Positions 24,400 through 33,552 of a DNA stretch of 64,000 bases are shown here, piece after piece. This DNA comes from Azophilus sp964638775 (GTDB taxonomy: Bacteria > Pseudomonadota > Gammaproteobacteria > Pseudomonadales > Azotimanducaceae), in assembly GCA_964638775.1 (NCBI GenBank), contig CAZWZH010000229.1:3542-67541 (forward strand), read 5' to 3'. How positions within the stretch are numbered: the stretch's first letter is position 1; every line of letters begins with the position of its first letter. The position numbers and the translations under genes were made by a program. The notes under the pieces are model-generated. The model searched no databases. It was not told the DNA's origin and was given only the letters and a program-made list of their open reading frames with translations.

Positions 24400-25749
24400 T
24401 CAGCGCCCCGGTGGATTGCCCGCCAGGTAGTCGTTCAGCACTTCGTGGAAGCGCCTGACCCGGGTTTCCTGTGCAGCGAAATAAGGTTCCTGGTAGCCCC
24501 TCGAGCGCCAGCCGGCGGTCTGGCCGGCGGTCAACTGCCAGTCCTGAAACACCACCTGGTCGGAATAGTCCATGACGCCGGCGCCGTTGTCATACTCCCG
24601 AACGTCCAGTTCGGCTTCGGTGAGTTGAATGGGGTTTACTGCGGTGCGGTTGACGAATTCCTCCATTCCCTCGATGGGATACGCCATCGTCCACTGCTCG
24701 AAATAGCATTTTTCGGGATCGGTCGGATGGGGTTCCCAACGCCAGACCAGGAAGGAATCCGACGAGGGGGCGATGGCGACGTTGGGGAACAGCACCTGGA
24801 ACGGGCTTTCCGTGAGGTCCTCGTCGTCCAGGTGTTCGTAGTGCAGGTAGCCTTTTTCCCGCCATAGCCGTTTCTTGGCGGCCTTGAGGTCCAGCCAGCC
24901 CTGCATCGCCTTGGTTTCGTAATCCGGATACTCATCGGGATCGATGTCCCAGACCCGCAGCATGTCGTCGAACGGGTGCGGCACGCCTTCAGGCAGCCTG
25001 TCCCTGAGGGAGGGGCGCCCCATCTGCACGATGCGGTTGTGGCCCATCGGGAACATTTCGTAGCGCGACGTGAAATGGTCCTGGTCGATGATCGGCGGCA
25101 CCTGGGGATGCACGGTGCGCGTGTGATACGACTCGTTGAAGTTGTCCGACCAGAATTTCCAGTTCGTCTCGAGCGCAACGCGAAACTGATTCACCCGAAC
25201 GGTTTTTTCGAACTGGTGGTTCCTGTACAGCTCGGGAGTGGGTTCCAGGTACTTCATCAGGTCCGGCGCGCCCTCATCCATGGTGTACCAGACAAGGCCG
25301 GCCCAGGTTGCAACGCGTACTTCGGTGAGTTTCAGTTTGCCGACGGGGTCGCCTTGGCGGAAGTCGTCCCGGTCGGGCAGGTCTTCCAGTACGCCGTCGA
25401 GTCCCCACTGCCAGCCGTGATAAGGACAAGTGAAGCAGTCCTGGCTGCTGTTCTGCCACACCAGCCGCTGTGCCCGGTGACCGCAGGCGTTGTAGAACCC
25501 CTTGAGCGAGCCGTCGCGCTGCTTGACGACGATGACAGATTCGCGCATGAAATCGTGCACGATGTAGTCGCCGGCTTCCCGGAGCTGCTGCTCGCGGCCG
25601 GCAATGTGCCAAATCTTCGTCCAGAGGTGTTCCCATTCCCGCGCCATGAACTCGCGGGAGTAGTAGCGGTCCTGGGGAATCGGATCGCCCCGCAGCAGCG
25701 AAGGGTCCTTGCCGTCCATCGCCAACGGGTGTTTCACGAATTCGTTCAT
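24400..25749 (-). CDS. Rieske non-heme iron oxygenase, alpha subunit
   Basis: The 449-residue protein has a Rieske [2Fe-2S] site, C89-x-H91 and C108-x2-H111 (ACGHRA and CPYHGW). A mononuclear iron site follows in NWKFWSDNFNESYHTRTVH, with the two histidines. The architecture resembles ring-hydroxylating dioxygenase alpha subunits and the glycine betaine and carnitine monooxygenases (GbcA/CntA types). In this setting a quaternary-amine substrate is plausible but not shown. No reductase partner is adjacent, so electrons must come from elsewhere. It is transcribed away from the coiled-coil gene at 24076 and has its own short upstream gap. Confidence 0.85.
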   Translation of the reverse strand: MNEFVKHPLAMDGKDPSLLRGDPIPQDRYYSREFMAREWEHLWTKIWHIAGREQQLREAGDYIVHDFMRESVIVVKQRDGSLKGFYNACGHRAQRLVWQNSSQDCFTCPYHGWQWGLDGVLEDLPDRDDFRQGDPVGKLKLTEVRVATWAGLVWYTMDEGAPDLMKYLEPTPELYRNHQFEKTVRVNQFRVALETNWKFWSDNFNESYHTRTVHPQVPPIIDQDHFTSRYEMFPMGHNRIVQMGRPSLRDRLPEGVPHPFDDMLRVWDIDPDEYPDYETKAMQGWLDLKAAKKRLWREKGYLHYEHLDDEDLTESPFQVLFPNVAIAPSSDSFLVWRWEPHPTDPEKCYFEQWTMAYPIEGMEEFVNRTAVNPIQLTEAELDVREYDNGAGVMDYSDQVVFQDWQLTAGQTAGWRSRGYQEPYFAAQETRVRRFHEVLNDYLAGNPPGR

Positions 25750-25965
25750 TGGCCGGGCCTCCCACCAGGTGCGGAAATTAGACTAATGGGAAACGCCGAT
25801 GTCAAAACCGCCGCGAACCGGAAACAGCGCAGGGCAGACAAAACGGGTCTGCGTTACTCCGTTGTCGGCGCCGCGCCGAGTGTGAGTGGCCGGGGCCTCG
25901 GTGCGCCGATGCTCCTGGAAGCGCATGGACATGCATGGCCCTGCAGTTCCAGCGACGTCTGCAAC

Positions 25966-26805
25966 TCAGATGTTGCGGTTGGCAAGGCTGGGCAATTCCC
26001 GGCGAACCTTCTGCACCCGGCCTGGGTCGATTTCTGCGATGGCGAACCCGTCCCCGCTTTCCGGGCATTCGGCGACCACGTCTCCCCAGGGGTCGACGAT
26101 CAGCGAGTGCCCGTAGGAGATCCGGTTCGCGTGGCCGTGTTCCCCGTATTGGGCCGGCGCGATCACGTAGGCCTGGCACTCGATGGCGCGGGCACGCAGC
26201 AGCACGTGCCAGTGGTCGCGCCCCGTCGTGCGGGTAAAGGCCGAGGGTACGGTCAGCGCGATGGCGCCAAGGTCGACCAGGCGCTGGTACAGAACGGGGA
26301 AGCGTACGTCGTAGCAGACGGACAGCCCCAGTATTCCAAAAGACAACTCGGTCACGACCGGACTGTTTCCGGGCGCAGTCCCCCTGGATTCGAGCAGGCG
26401 GGTGCCGTCCGCCAGGTCGACATCGAAAAGATGAATCTTCCGGTAGAGCGCCGCGACCTGCCCCTCCGGGTCGAGATGGACGCAGGTATTGAACGATCGG
26501 CCGTCGGGGGCGCGCTCGTGGAATCCGAAGACGAAATGCACGCGGTTGTCCGCGGCCATCGCGCGGCATTCCTCCAGCACGGGCCCTCCGCCCGGCAGCG
26601 GTTCGAGCATTTTCGCCCGCTCCCGGCCCGGGCCGATGAACGTGAACGCCTCCGGGGCAAAGACGGCGCCTGCTCCCGCCTGGGCGGCTCGTGCCACCAG
26701 ATCGCCTGTGACCCGGAGGTTTCTGCGGACATCGGCGGTCGCGCACATCTGCACGACGGCGGCTTTGCAGGGTGTTCCCGCTGCGCCGCCGTCGCCGGCT
26801 ACCAT
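25966..26805 (-). CDS. carbon-nitrogen hydrolase (nitrilase superfamily)
   Basis: The 279-residue protein carries the complete nitrilase triad: glutamate in FAPEAFTF (about residue 51), lysine in YRKIHLFD, and cysteine in LSVCYDVRFP (about residue 163). The Nit1/Nit2-like motifs suggest an omega-amidase or deaminated-glutathione amidase rather than a true nitrilase. The ATG at 26805 overlaps the end of the GST gene upstream by 7 nt, so the two are coupled, and a glutathione-related amide is a reasonable guess (inference). A 216-bp gap without supported genes separates it from the Rieske gene. Confidence 0.85.
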   Translation of the reverse strand: MVAGDGGAAGTPCKAAVVQMCATADVRRNLRVTGDLVARAAQAGAGAVFAPEAFTFIGPGRERAKMLEPLPGGGPVLEECRAMAADNRVHFVFGFHERAPDGRSFNTCVHLDPEGQVAALYRKIHLFDVDLADGTRLLESRGTAPGNSPVVTELSFGILGLSVCYDVRFPVLYQRLVDLGAIALTVPSAFTRTTGRDHWHVLLRARAIECQAYVIAPAQYGEHGHANRISYGHSLIVDPWGDVVAECPESGDGFAIAEIDPGRVQKVRRELPSLANRNI

Positions 26806-27431
26806 CGAAGCACCTTCCGTGCCGCGGGCCGGGCGCGGTAGCGTTCGTCCCAGGCTCGAAGCCGGTGGCGGTCACCGATGAGGTCCGCTTCCACGAAGCG
26901 CAGGAACTGCAGGGATGCCTGCAGCGTGCAGTCGCCGATCGACACCGCCTCGCCCAGCATGAGCGGCCTGCCGTCGCCCAGCAGATTCTCCAGGTAATCG
27001 AGCGGAACCTGCAGATCGGCCTCCATCTGCGCGGCTTTTTCCGGGTCGGGCGGAAAGCCGAGCGGCGATTTCTTCGCGTGGGCATAGACGGCCATGGGGC
27101 TCGAGATGCGCAGGTCGATGATGCGTTCCACATCCCTTGCCCTGCCCCGGGCCTCGGGGTCACCGTCCAGTAGTGCGCCTTGGGCGAACCTGTCCTCCAG
27201 GTACTCGATGATTGCGAGCGACTCGACGATGTGAGACCCGTCGTCCAGTTCCAGTACCGGCAGCGTGCCGAAGGGGTTCCGTGCCAGGTGCTCGGGTTCG
27301 CGGTGCCTGCCCTTCAATGTGTTCACCACGATCTGCTCGATGCCCATATCCGTGCCGATTTCGGCGCGCTCGGCGATGTAGAGCATCACCTTGGTCGGGT
27401 TCGGCGCCAGCGGCACCATGTAGAGTTTCAA
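26799..27431 (-). CDS. glutathione S-transferase family protein
   Basis: The 210-residue protein starts KLYMVPLAPNPTKVMLYIAE, the thioredoxin-like GST N-domain. NPFGTLPVLELDDGSHIVES (glutathione site with the conserved cis-Pro and Glu-Ser) follows. The C-terminal all-helical domain contains the N-capping motif SIGDCTLQ. The TTG at 27431 is chosen because GGAGGG lies about 6 nt upstream and the product then begins like other GSTs; a longer TTG start at 27455 is possible. It forms an overlapping pair with the nitrilase. Confidence 0.85.
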   Translation of the reverse strand: MKLYMVPLAPNPTKVMLYIAERAEIGTDMGIEQIVVNTLKGRHREPEHLARNPFGTLPVLELDDGSHIVESLAIIEYLEDRFAQGALLDGDPEARGRARDVERIIDLRISSPMAVYAHAKKSPLGFPPDPEKAAQMEADLQVPLDYLENLLGDGRPLMLGEAVSIGDCTLQASLQFLRFVEADLIGDRHRLRAWDERYRARPAARKVLRW

Positions 27432-27571
27432 CGGATTCCCTCCGGAAAGTTGCAAAAAGCCCCGTGCAGTCCGCTACCGGGCAGCGACCAGGTCATCGGC
27501 GTTTGACCGTGAGTCCTGCAAGTGGGAGAGCATTTTACCGCAGAGAGACGCTGCTCAAGATGCCCGGTACG

Positions 27572-28435
27572 TCACTCCTCCAGCGTCGGACCGGCTCCGG
27601 CAACCCGGGTCTGGCGCATTCTGCGGCGCCAGCAGTCGGCATCGTAGCCGTTGCCGCGGTGCACCAGGCAGCGGTTGTCCCAGATCAGGGTGTCGCCGAC
27701 GCTCCACCGATGCGTGTAGATGTCTTCGGGCGCGGTCGCCCGCTCCAACAGATCATCGAGGAGCCGGCGGCTTTCGATGCCCGGCCAGCCGACGATGGAC
27801 CGTGCATGGGAGCCCACGTAGTAGTTCTTCAGGCCGTTCCCTGGATTTGTGCGCACGAGCCTGTGTGCTACGGGGGGCAGGGAGGCGGCGTGATTCGAGT
27901 CGACGGGGGCGACCTGTGAACGGGAAAAGACGTAGTCATGGATCGCGTGGAGCGGATCGATGGACGCCTGCCTGTCCGCCGGCAGCCCCGCATAGGCGTG
28001 GCGCATGCTCGCGAAGCTTGTCTCGCCGCCCTCACGCGGCACCTCGTAGGCATGGGTGATGGTGACGAACGATGGCACGCGCCGGAACGAGGAGTCCGAG
28101 TGCCACATTTCGTTGCCGGTCTGGTAGCGGGTTCGGGCGTGCCCGCTACCCTGCACGCTGCCGTCGTCGGCGACGTTGCCGACGGTACCGAACCAGACCA
28201 CCTTGCCGGTTTTGCCCAAGGTGACGTGCTCCGCCTCGGGCTTGCCCAGACGGCGGGTAAACGCAAGCTGGGCCTCGTCAGTCATCGGCTGCTCCGGAAA
28301 GCAGAGCAGTGACCAGGTGTCGATCGCTTCGCGAAGTGCATCCAACGCTTCGCCGCCCAACTCCGCTGTCAGGTCGATACCGGTGATACGGGCGCCGAAG
28401 GGAGCGTTCAGCGGTTCGATGTGGAGCCGTCTCAT
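27572..28435 (-). CDS. TauD/TfdA-family Fe(II)/2-oxoglutarate dioxygenase
   Basis: The 287-residue protein begins RRLHIEPLNAPFGARITGID, a TauD-type start. It has the iron-binding HxD in EMWHSDSSF, the distal histidine in CLVHRGNGYD and the 2-oxoglutarate-binding arginine near RRMRQTRV. Substrates of this family range from taurine to betaines and carboxylic acids, so the substrate is open. A gamma-butyrobetaine or related role would fit the carnitine context but is not shown. The start ATG at 28435 excludes an unrelated Arg-rich upstream extension. It is divergent from the coiled-coil gene at 28661. Confidence 0.85.
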   Translation of the reverse strand: MRRLHIEPLNAPFGARITGIDLTAELGGEALDALREAIDTWSLLCFPEQPMTDEAQLAFTRRLGKPEAEHVTLGKTGKVVWFGTVGNVADDGSVQGSGHARTRYQTGNEMWHSDSSFRRVPSFVTITHAYEVPREGGETSFASMRHAYAGLPADRQASIDPLHAIHDYVFSRSQVAPVDSNHAASLPPVAHRLVRTNPGNGLKNYYVGSHARSIVGWPGIESRRLLDDLLERATAPEDIYTHRWSVGDTLIWDNRCLVHRGNGYDADCWRRRMRQTRVAGAGPTLEE

Positions 28436-28660
28436 TCGATCTCTTCGGCCCCCTTTCCGTCGTGCCTTGACAACCGGTAAAGCCCGGCCGCGCGAAGTAC
28501 TGAAGTCTCGGCGGACCCGGCATCGTCGCTTCGAGCGATGAGCATGGCGAAAAGCGCGTTCACTCACCTCCGCCCTGGTCGAAATCTTACAGCTTCGAAA
28601 ACACGTTCTGCTATGCTTCGTGCTGATTCGAGCCGGTAGTAGCGATCAAGGAAAGTTCGC

Positions 28661-29074
28661 ATGAGCGCGATCATCAAGGAAGTCTACGACGCCTTCAGAA
28701 GCGCGGGCGTCTCAGACGAACAGGCGACAGCGGCTGCGCAAGCCATTCCGTCGAACGGCGAACTCGCCAATAAGGGTGATATCAAGGCAGTCCACTCGGA
28801 ATTGAAGAGCGACATCACTGCACTTCGCACAGAGGTCAAGAATGATATCACCGCACTTCGCGCAGAACTCAAGAATGACATCACCGCACTTCGCGCAGAA
28901 CTCAAGAATGACATCGGCACACTTCGCGCGGAGGTCAAAAGCGATATCAAGGCGCTGCGTGCAGAGGCCAGGGGCGACATGAAAGATCTTGAACTGCGCA
29001 TGACCATCAAATTCTTCGCGGCGGTTGGTCTGGCTGTTGCCGGGATCAAGGCGCTCGATTTCCTGCTCGGCTGA
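28661..29074 (+). CDS. coiled-coil protein with 11-residue repeats and C-terminal membrane segment (long paralog)
   Basis: The 137-residue protein starts SAIIKEVYDAFRSAGVSDEQ, like the protein at 24076. It then has five 11-residue units of the type ELKNDITALRA. It ends with GDMKDLELRMTIKFF and the hydrophobic tail AAVGLAVAGIKALDFLLG. The hendecad repeat predicts a long coiled coil anchored in the inner membrane by the tail. The two genes share their upstream region, so the duplication included the promoter. The only large difference is the repeat array. The function is unknown; structural or scaffold roles are known for similar proteins. Confidence 0.8.
   Translation: MSAIIKEVYDAFRSAGVSDEQATAAAQAIPSNGELANKGDIKAVHSELKSDITALRTEVKNDITALRAELKNDITALRAELKNDIGTLRAEVKSDIKALRAEARGDMKDLELRMTIKFFAAVGLAVAGIKALDFLLG
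28799..28963 (+). repeat. 33-bp tandem repeat encoding coiled-coil units
   Basis: Five consecutive 33-bp units start at 28799, 28832, 28865, 28898 and 28931. The second to fourth are nearly identical (unit begins GAACTCAAGAATGACATC). A sixth, diverged unit follows at 28964. Each unit adds 11 residues without changing frame. Confidence 0.9.
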
Positions 29075-29173
29075 AGCTATCGGCGGTAGCCGCGCCCCAG
29101 GCACTCGTCTCCTTGCCGATACGCGCGACCGCCAGGCGCGGTTGTCGTAACGTTCGGATTCGGCTGAACGCCT

Positions 29174-29956
29174 TCAGCGGCCCTTCCAGACCGGGTTCCG
29201 TTTCTCGGCGAATGCGCGCGATCCTTCGTCAAGGTCTTCGCTGTCGTACAGACGGTCAACAGTTGGAAACTGTCGTTTCGTAACGCGGTTCAGGGCCTCC
29301 TGGAATCGCATGTTTTCCGCTTCGCGGGCCACTTCCTTGATCGCGGCGATAACCAGCGGCGGGCCGTCTGCCAGCGTGCGGGCCAGTTCCCAGGCTCGAG
29401 TCAGCAGGTTGCCAGGTTCCAGCACCTCGTTGACGATGCCCCAGCGCTGCGCTTCCAGCGCATCCATCCAGCGGCCGGTCAGCAGCAGTTCCATGGCGAT
29501 GTGATACGGCATGCGCCGCGGCAGCTTGATGGTGGCGGCATCGGCGATGGTGCCGGCGTGAATCTCGGGAAGTGCGAACCGCGCCGAATTCGAGGCGAGG
29601 ATCAGGTCGCAGGAGAGCGCCAGTTCGAATCCACCGCCCACGGCCATGCCGTTCACCGCCGCGATGAGCGGCTTGTTCAGGTCGGGCAGTTCCTGCATGC
29701 CTCCGAATCCGCCCACTCCATAGTCGCCGTCCACCGCATCGCCTTCGGCGGCGGCTTTGAGGTCCCAGCCGGCGCTGAAGAACCGGTCGCCGCCGCCGGT
29801 GACGATGGCAACGCGCAGGTCCGGGTCGTCGCGGAACGCCTTGAATGTCGCGCCCATGATGCGGCTGGTGGCGAGATCGATGGCGTTGGCCTTGGGGCGG
29901 TGCAGGGTGACCTCGAACACGGCTCCCTCGCGGCGCGTTCTGACGACATCGTTCAT
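29174..29956 (-). CDS. caiD: CaiD-like enoyl-CoA hydratase (carnitinyl-CoA/crotonobetainyl-CoA type)
   Basis: The 260-residue crotonase-fold protein closely follows E. coli CaiD: LHRPKANAIDLATSRIMG, FFSAGWDLKAAAEGDA, GGGFELALSCDLILAS, and the C-terminal RAFAEKRNPVWKGR. The oxyanion-hole segments (SAGWDLKAA and VGGGFELA) are intact. CaiD hydrates crotonobetainyl-CoA to carnitinyl-CoA; here it may run in either direction. The start ATG at 29956 overlaps the stop of the upstream acyl-CoA ligase (ATGA). It is the last gene of the carnitine operon. Confidence 0.85.
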   Translation of the reverse strand: MNDVVRTRREGAVFEVTLHRPKANAIDLATSRIMGATFKAFRDDPDLRVAIVTGGGDRFFSAGWDLKAAAEGDAVDGDYGVGGFGGMQELPDLNKPLIAAVNGMAVGGGFELALSCDLILASNSARFALPEIHAGTIADAATIKLPRRMPYHIAMELLLTGRWMDALEAQRWGIVNEVLEPGNLLTRAWELARTLADGPPLVIAAIKEVAREAENMRFQEALNRVTKRQFPTVDRLYDSEDLDEGSRAFAEKRNPVWKGR

Positions 29957-32280
29957 GATGTTTCCTCCGGATTGATTCTGTTCGCATCGAGGCCGTTCGG
30001 AACGCCTTCCCTTTCGGGGTCCCGCATTCGGATCAGGGCATCCAGCGCCATTGCGCCGCGGCCGCGGGGGCGAATCGCGAGCGGATTGACATCGAGTTCC
30101 TCGAGGCGGTCGGCGTGCGCTGCCGCGAAGCTTGCGATATCGAGGACAGCAGCCACGGCGCCGTCCGCATCGGCGGGTTCGCGGCCGCGAAAGCCCTGCA
30201 GCATCGGGGCGCATTTCAATGTCGACATGGCGTCGCGCACCTCGGCTTCCGTTACGGGCAACAGCAGCGTGACCGTATCGGCGACAAGCTCCACGAGAGT
30301 GCCGCCGGAGCCCAGGGTCAGGACGAGGCCGAATTTGCGGTCCCGGTGCAGGCCGACGATCAGCTCCACGACGGTGTCGGTACAGAATCGTTCGACCAGA
30401 AGCCTTGCGGGCGAGGCCGGTACCGGGACGGTTGCGGGCTCATCGTACGAGGCTCGGCGGGGGTCGGTTGGGGAAGCCTGGGCCGTACTTGTGTCAGGGG
30501 GCGCGTCGCCTCCGATCGTGCCCGGTGGAGAAATTGCGAACAACTCCTGCGCGGCGCAACGGATCTTGCCGGGGTCGCGCAAGTTGAGCCGGAGTGCGTC
30601 CCGGTCGGTCTTGTGCGGGATGCCGAGAGCCTTGAGCGCTACTGGCCCATCGATGGATTCGGCGAAGGAGACCGCGTCTTCGGCGCTGTGTGCCGCCCTG
30701 CCGTCCGGAACCGCGACGCCGAAGGCGGAAAGGCGCGCCTTGGCTTCGGCCTCATCCAGCGCCACGGGTTCCATGGGCGTGAATCGACTGTCGATCACAG
30801 GATCGGGAAACGGCGATTTCCAGGCCGCGCCGATCGAGGCGGCACCGCCGATGGCGGCAAGTGCATTGCGCACGCCGACCAGCGGCGCGATGCCGTGCCC
30901 GAACAGCCTGACGGCGGTTGCCTCGGGCAGGTTTTCCGCCATGGTCGCCACGATCGCACCCTTGCCGCCGGCCGCGGCCATGGCGCCTCCGAAAGCGCTC
31001 GCTGACGCCCACCAGTCATCGTCTGAGCAACGGTCGCCGCGGGGAAAGTCGAGAACCAGCAGGCTTGCGTCGAACGCACCCTGGGCGAATGCCTTGAATG
31101 TCTCGGTCAGCGCTGCCGCGTCGCCCCAGTCGAAGGTGTGATAGTCGAACGGATTGTCCACGGAAACCAGGGGATGCACGGTTGTGGCGACCGCGGCCAC
31201 GTGGTCCGGGTGGAGTCGTGGGCAGGTCAATACGGATTCCTCTACCGCATCGGCGACCACGCCGGCCTCGCCGCCGGAACAGCACAGGGCGCCGAGGCGA
31301 AAGCCATCGAGACTGCCGTGCACGTGCAGGAACTTCAGCGTCTCCAGCAATTGACCGATGCTAGAGGCGCGGGCAAACCCCAACCGATCGAGAAACGCCT
31401 GGGCGACGGCATCGGATCCGGCCAGGGAAGCCGTGTGGCTGAGCGCGGCGGTGCGCCCCCGTTCCGAGCGGCCGGTTTTCAAGACCACGACGGGCGCCCT
31501 GCGCGCGCGGGACATTGCCGCCAGCGCCTCGAAACCCCGGATCGAGTCGAAACCCTCCACGTGCAGGCCGAGGGCGCTCACGCGCTCGTCACATAGCATG
31601 GCAGCGGCCAGGTCCGAGACCCCCAACTGAGCCTGGTTGCCGGCCGTAACCACGTAGGCGAGCGGCAGGCCCCGCTGCTGCATCGTCAGGCTGACGGCGA
31701 TGTTGGACGACTGGGTTACGATGGCGACGCCGCGTTCTTTCGCGTCGAGTCGACGTCCGCCGTGCTGATCCGGCCACAGGGGCGCACCGTCGAGATAGTT
31801 GAGCATGCCGTAACAGTTCGGCCCGACGATGGGCATGTCGCCCGCCGCGGCCACCAGCGCGCGTTGCAGGCCGCCGCCGTCCTCGCTCTCCAGAAAGCCG
31901 GACGCGTAGCAGATGGCGCCGCCTGCACCCAGGCGCGCAAGCTCTGCGACGGTTTCGACGGTGGCACGCCGGTTGACGCCGACGAAAGCGGCATCGGGCG
32001 AAGCGGGGAGGGCTGCCACCGAGCGGAACGCCGGGCGTCCTGCGATGCTGTTGCGCGTCGGATGGACGGGCCAGATCTCGCCTTCGAAGCCCATCCGTTC
32101 GCACTGTTTGGCGACCTCGGCGGCGCTGCGGCCGCCGATGGCGGCGATACTCCGCGGCCTCAGCAGCCTGGAAAGACGCCGGCTCCAGGGGCGGCTTTCT
32201 CCCATGCGCACGGCGGCTGCATGGGATGATGCATGGGGGGATGACACTTTGGGGTGTCGCCCCTTTGCGGGATCGTTCAC
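29953..32280 (-). CDS. ADP-forming acyl-CoA synthetase-like protein (acetate-CoA ligase family)
   Basis: The 775-residue protein has the ADP-forming acyl-CoA synthetase layout. A CoA-binding domain (LLRPRSIAAIGGR) is followed by succinyl-CoA-ligase-like domains (GPNCYGMLNYLDG, VTQSSNIAVSL, RTAALSHTASLAGSD). An ATP-grasp domain comes last (VALKALGIPHKTD, then VGLHRDRKFGLVLTLGSGGTLVE). A Pro/Ser/Thr-rich linker of about 40 residues interrupts the ATP-grasp part. It probably activates carnitine, crotonobetaine or gamma-butyrobetaine to the CoA ester, in place of CaiC (inference). It overlaps its neighbours by 4 nt on both sides (GTGA and ATGA), so translation is coupled. Confidence 0.8.
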   Translation of the reverse strand: MNDPAKGRHPKVSSPHASSHAAAVRMGESRPWSRRLSRLLRPRSIAAIGGRSAAEVAKQCERMGFEGEIWPVHPTRNSIAGRPAFRSVAALPASPDAAFVGVNRRATVETVAELARLGAGGAICYASGFLESEDGGGLQRALVAAAGDMPIVGPNCYGMLNYLDGAPLWPDQHGGRRLDAKERGVAIVTQSSNIAVSLTMQQRGLPLAYVVTAGNQAQLGVSDLAAAMLCDERVSALGLHVEGFDSIRGFEALAAMSRARRAPVVVLKTGRSERGRTAALSHTASLAGSDAVAQAFLDRLGFARASSIGQLLETLKFLHVHGSLDGFRLGALCCSGGEAGVVADAVEESVLTCPRLHPDHVAAVATTVHPLVSVDNPFDYHTFDWGDAAALTETFKAFAQGAFDASLLVLDFPRGDRCSDDDWWASASAFGGAMAAAGGKGAIVATMAENLPEATAVRLFGHGIAPLVGVRNALAAIGGAASIGAAWKSPFPDPVIDSRFTPMEPVALDEAEAKARLSAFGVAVPDGRAAHSAEDAVSFAESIDGPVALKALGIPHKTDRDALRLNLRDPGKIRCAAQELFAISPPGTIGGDAPPDTSTAQASPTDPRRASYDEPATVPVPASPARLLVERFCTDTVVELIVGLHRDRKFGLVLTLGSGGTLVELVADTVTLLLPVTEAEVRDAMSTLKCAPMLQGFRGREPADADGAVAAVLDIASFAAAHADRLEELDVNPLAIRPRGRGAMALDALIRMRDPEREGVPNGLDANRINPEETS

Positions 32281-33437
32281 GAGCCCAGCGGCCGCAGCAG
32301 GTCGCGCCCGATGATGTGGCGCTGAATCTCGGAGGTGCCGTCCCAGATGCGTTCCACCCGCGCATCCCGCCAGAACCGGGCCAGGGGCAGATCGCTCATG
32401 AGCCCCATGCCGCCATGAATCTGGACGGCTTCATCCGTTACACGGGCGAGCATCTCCGTGGCGTACAGCTTGGCGGAGGCGATTTCCCGGTCTGCGGGCA
32501 AGCCCGCATCGAGGCGCCAGGCGGCGCCGAGCGTGAGCCAGTCGGCCGCATCGATCTCGGTAACCATGTCGGCGAGCTTGAAGGAGACGCCCTGGAAGCG
32601 GCCGATGGGCTGGCCGAACTGTCGTCTTTCAGCGGCATGAGAGAGCGCCAGGTCGAAGGCGCGGCGCGCACGGCCCACGCACATGGCGGCCACGGTGAGG
32701 CGGGTGGCGTACAGCCACTCGTTGGCCAGGTTGAATCCCCGATGCACCTCGCCGAGAACCTGAGCGGCGGGCAGGCGGCAATCGTCGAAGTCGAGGATGC
32801 AGTTCTGGTAACCCCGATGGGAGACGGAATCGTAGCCCGGGCGAATCTCGAAGCCCGGCGTTCCCCGGTCGACCAGGAAGCAGGTGATGCGTTTCTTCGG
32901 ACCTCGGGAGCTGTCTTCCTCGCCGGTGGCGACGAAGACGATGACAAAATCGGCGAGATCCGCGTGGGAGATGAAGTGCTTGCTGCCGTTGATGATCCAG
33001 TCGCTGCCGTCGGGGCGCGCGGAGCACTGCATTCCGCGCACGTCGGAGCCGGCGGCGGGCTCGGTCATGGCCAGCGCATCGAAGCGCTCGCCCCGGGCTG
33101 ACGGCAGGAGATAGCGCTGCCGCTGCTCCTCGTTGCAGGCCATCAGGATGCCGGACGGCCGGCCCCAGAATACGCTTAGCGCCATGGAGGGACGGCCGAG
33201 TTCCCGTTCCAGCAGGGTGAAGGTAAGGTGATCGAGGCCGCCGCCGCCCACCTCCTCGGGAAGGTTCGGCGCGTAGAAACCCAGCTCGATGACTTTCCGC
33301 TTGATCTCCTCGCCGACTTCTCCGGGTACCCGGCCGGTACGCTCCACCTCTTCCTCGAGGGGGTACAGCTCCCGCTCCACGAAACCGCGTACGGTGTCCA
33401 CTACCATCTGTTGCTCGGATGTCAGAGCGAAATCCAC
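32277..33437 (-). CDS. acyl-CoA dehydrogenase
   Basis: The 386-residue protein has all the family landmarks: AMTEPAAGSDVRGM, WIINGSKHFISHADLADFVIV, FDDCRLPAAQVLGE, RRQFGQPIGRFQ, and IHGGMGLMSDLPLARFWRDARVERIWDGTSEIQR at the FAD/CoA end. The GTG at 33437 is chosen because GGGAGGAG stands 2-3 nt before it and the product begins VDFALTSEQQ. Upstream codons in the same frame do not look like protein. In this operon it probably acts on a betaine-type acyl-CoA such as gamma-butyrobetainyl-CoA or crotonobetainyl-CoA (inference). Confidence 0.9.
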   Translation of the reverse strand: MDFALTSEQQMVVDTVRGFVERELYPLEEEVERTGRVPGEVGEEIKRKVIELGFYAPNLPEEVGGGGLDHLTFTLLERELGRPSMALSVFWGRPSGILMACNEEQRQRYLLPSARGERFDALAMTEPAAGSDVRGMQCSARPDGSDWIINGSKHFISHADLADFVIVFVATGEEDSSRGPKKRITCFLVDRGTPGFEIRPGYDSVSHRGYQNCILDFDDCRLPAAQVLGEVHRGFNLANEWLYATRLTVAAMCVGRARRAFDLALSHAAERRQFGQPIGRFQGVSFKLADMVTEIDAADWLTLGAAWRLDAGLPADREIASAKLYATEMLARVTDEAVQIHGGMGLMSDLPLARFWRDARVERIWDGTSEIQRHIIGRDLLRPLGS

Positions 33438-33552
33438 TGCTCCTCCCGCTCGCGGATCAGCGCGGTTAATTTTGCAAAGTTCGCACCCGTCGGCCATTGC
33501 CGCATGGGGGCGAGTCAACGCCCCGTTCGCATTGCCCCCACTCCGGGAAAGA

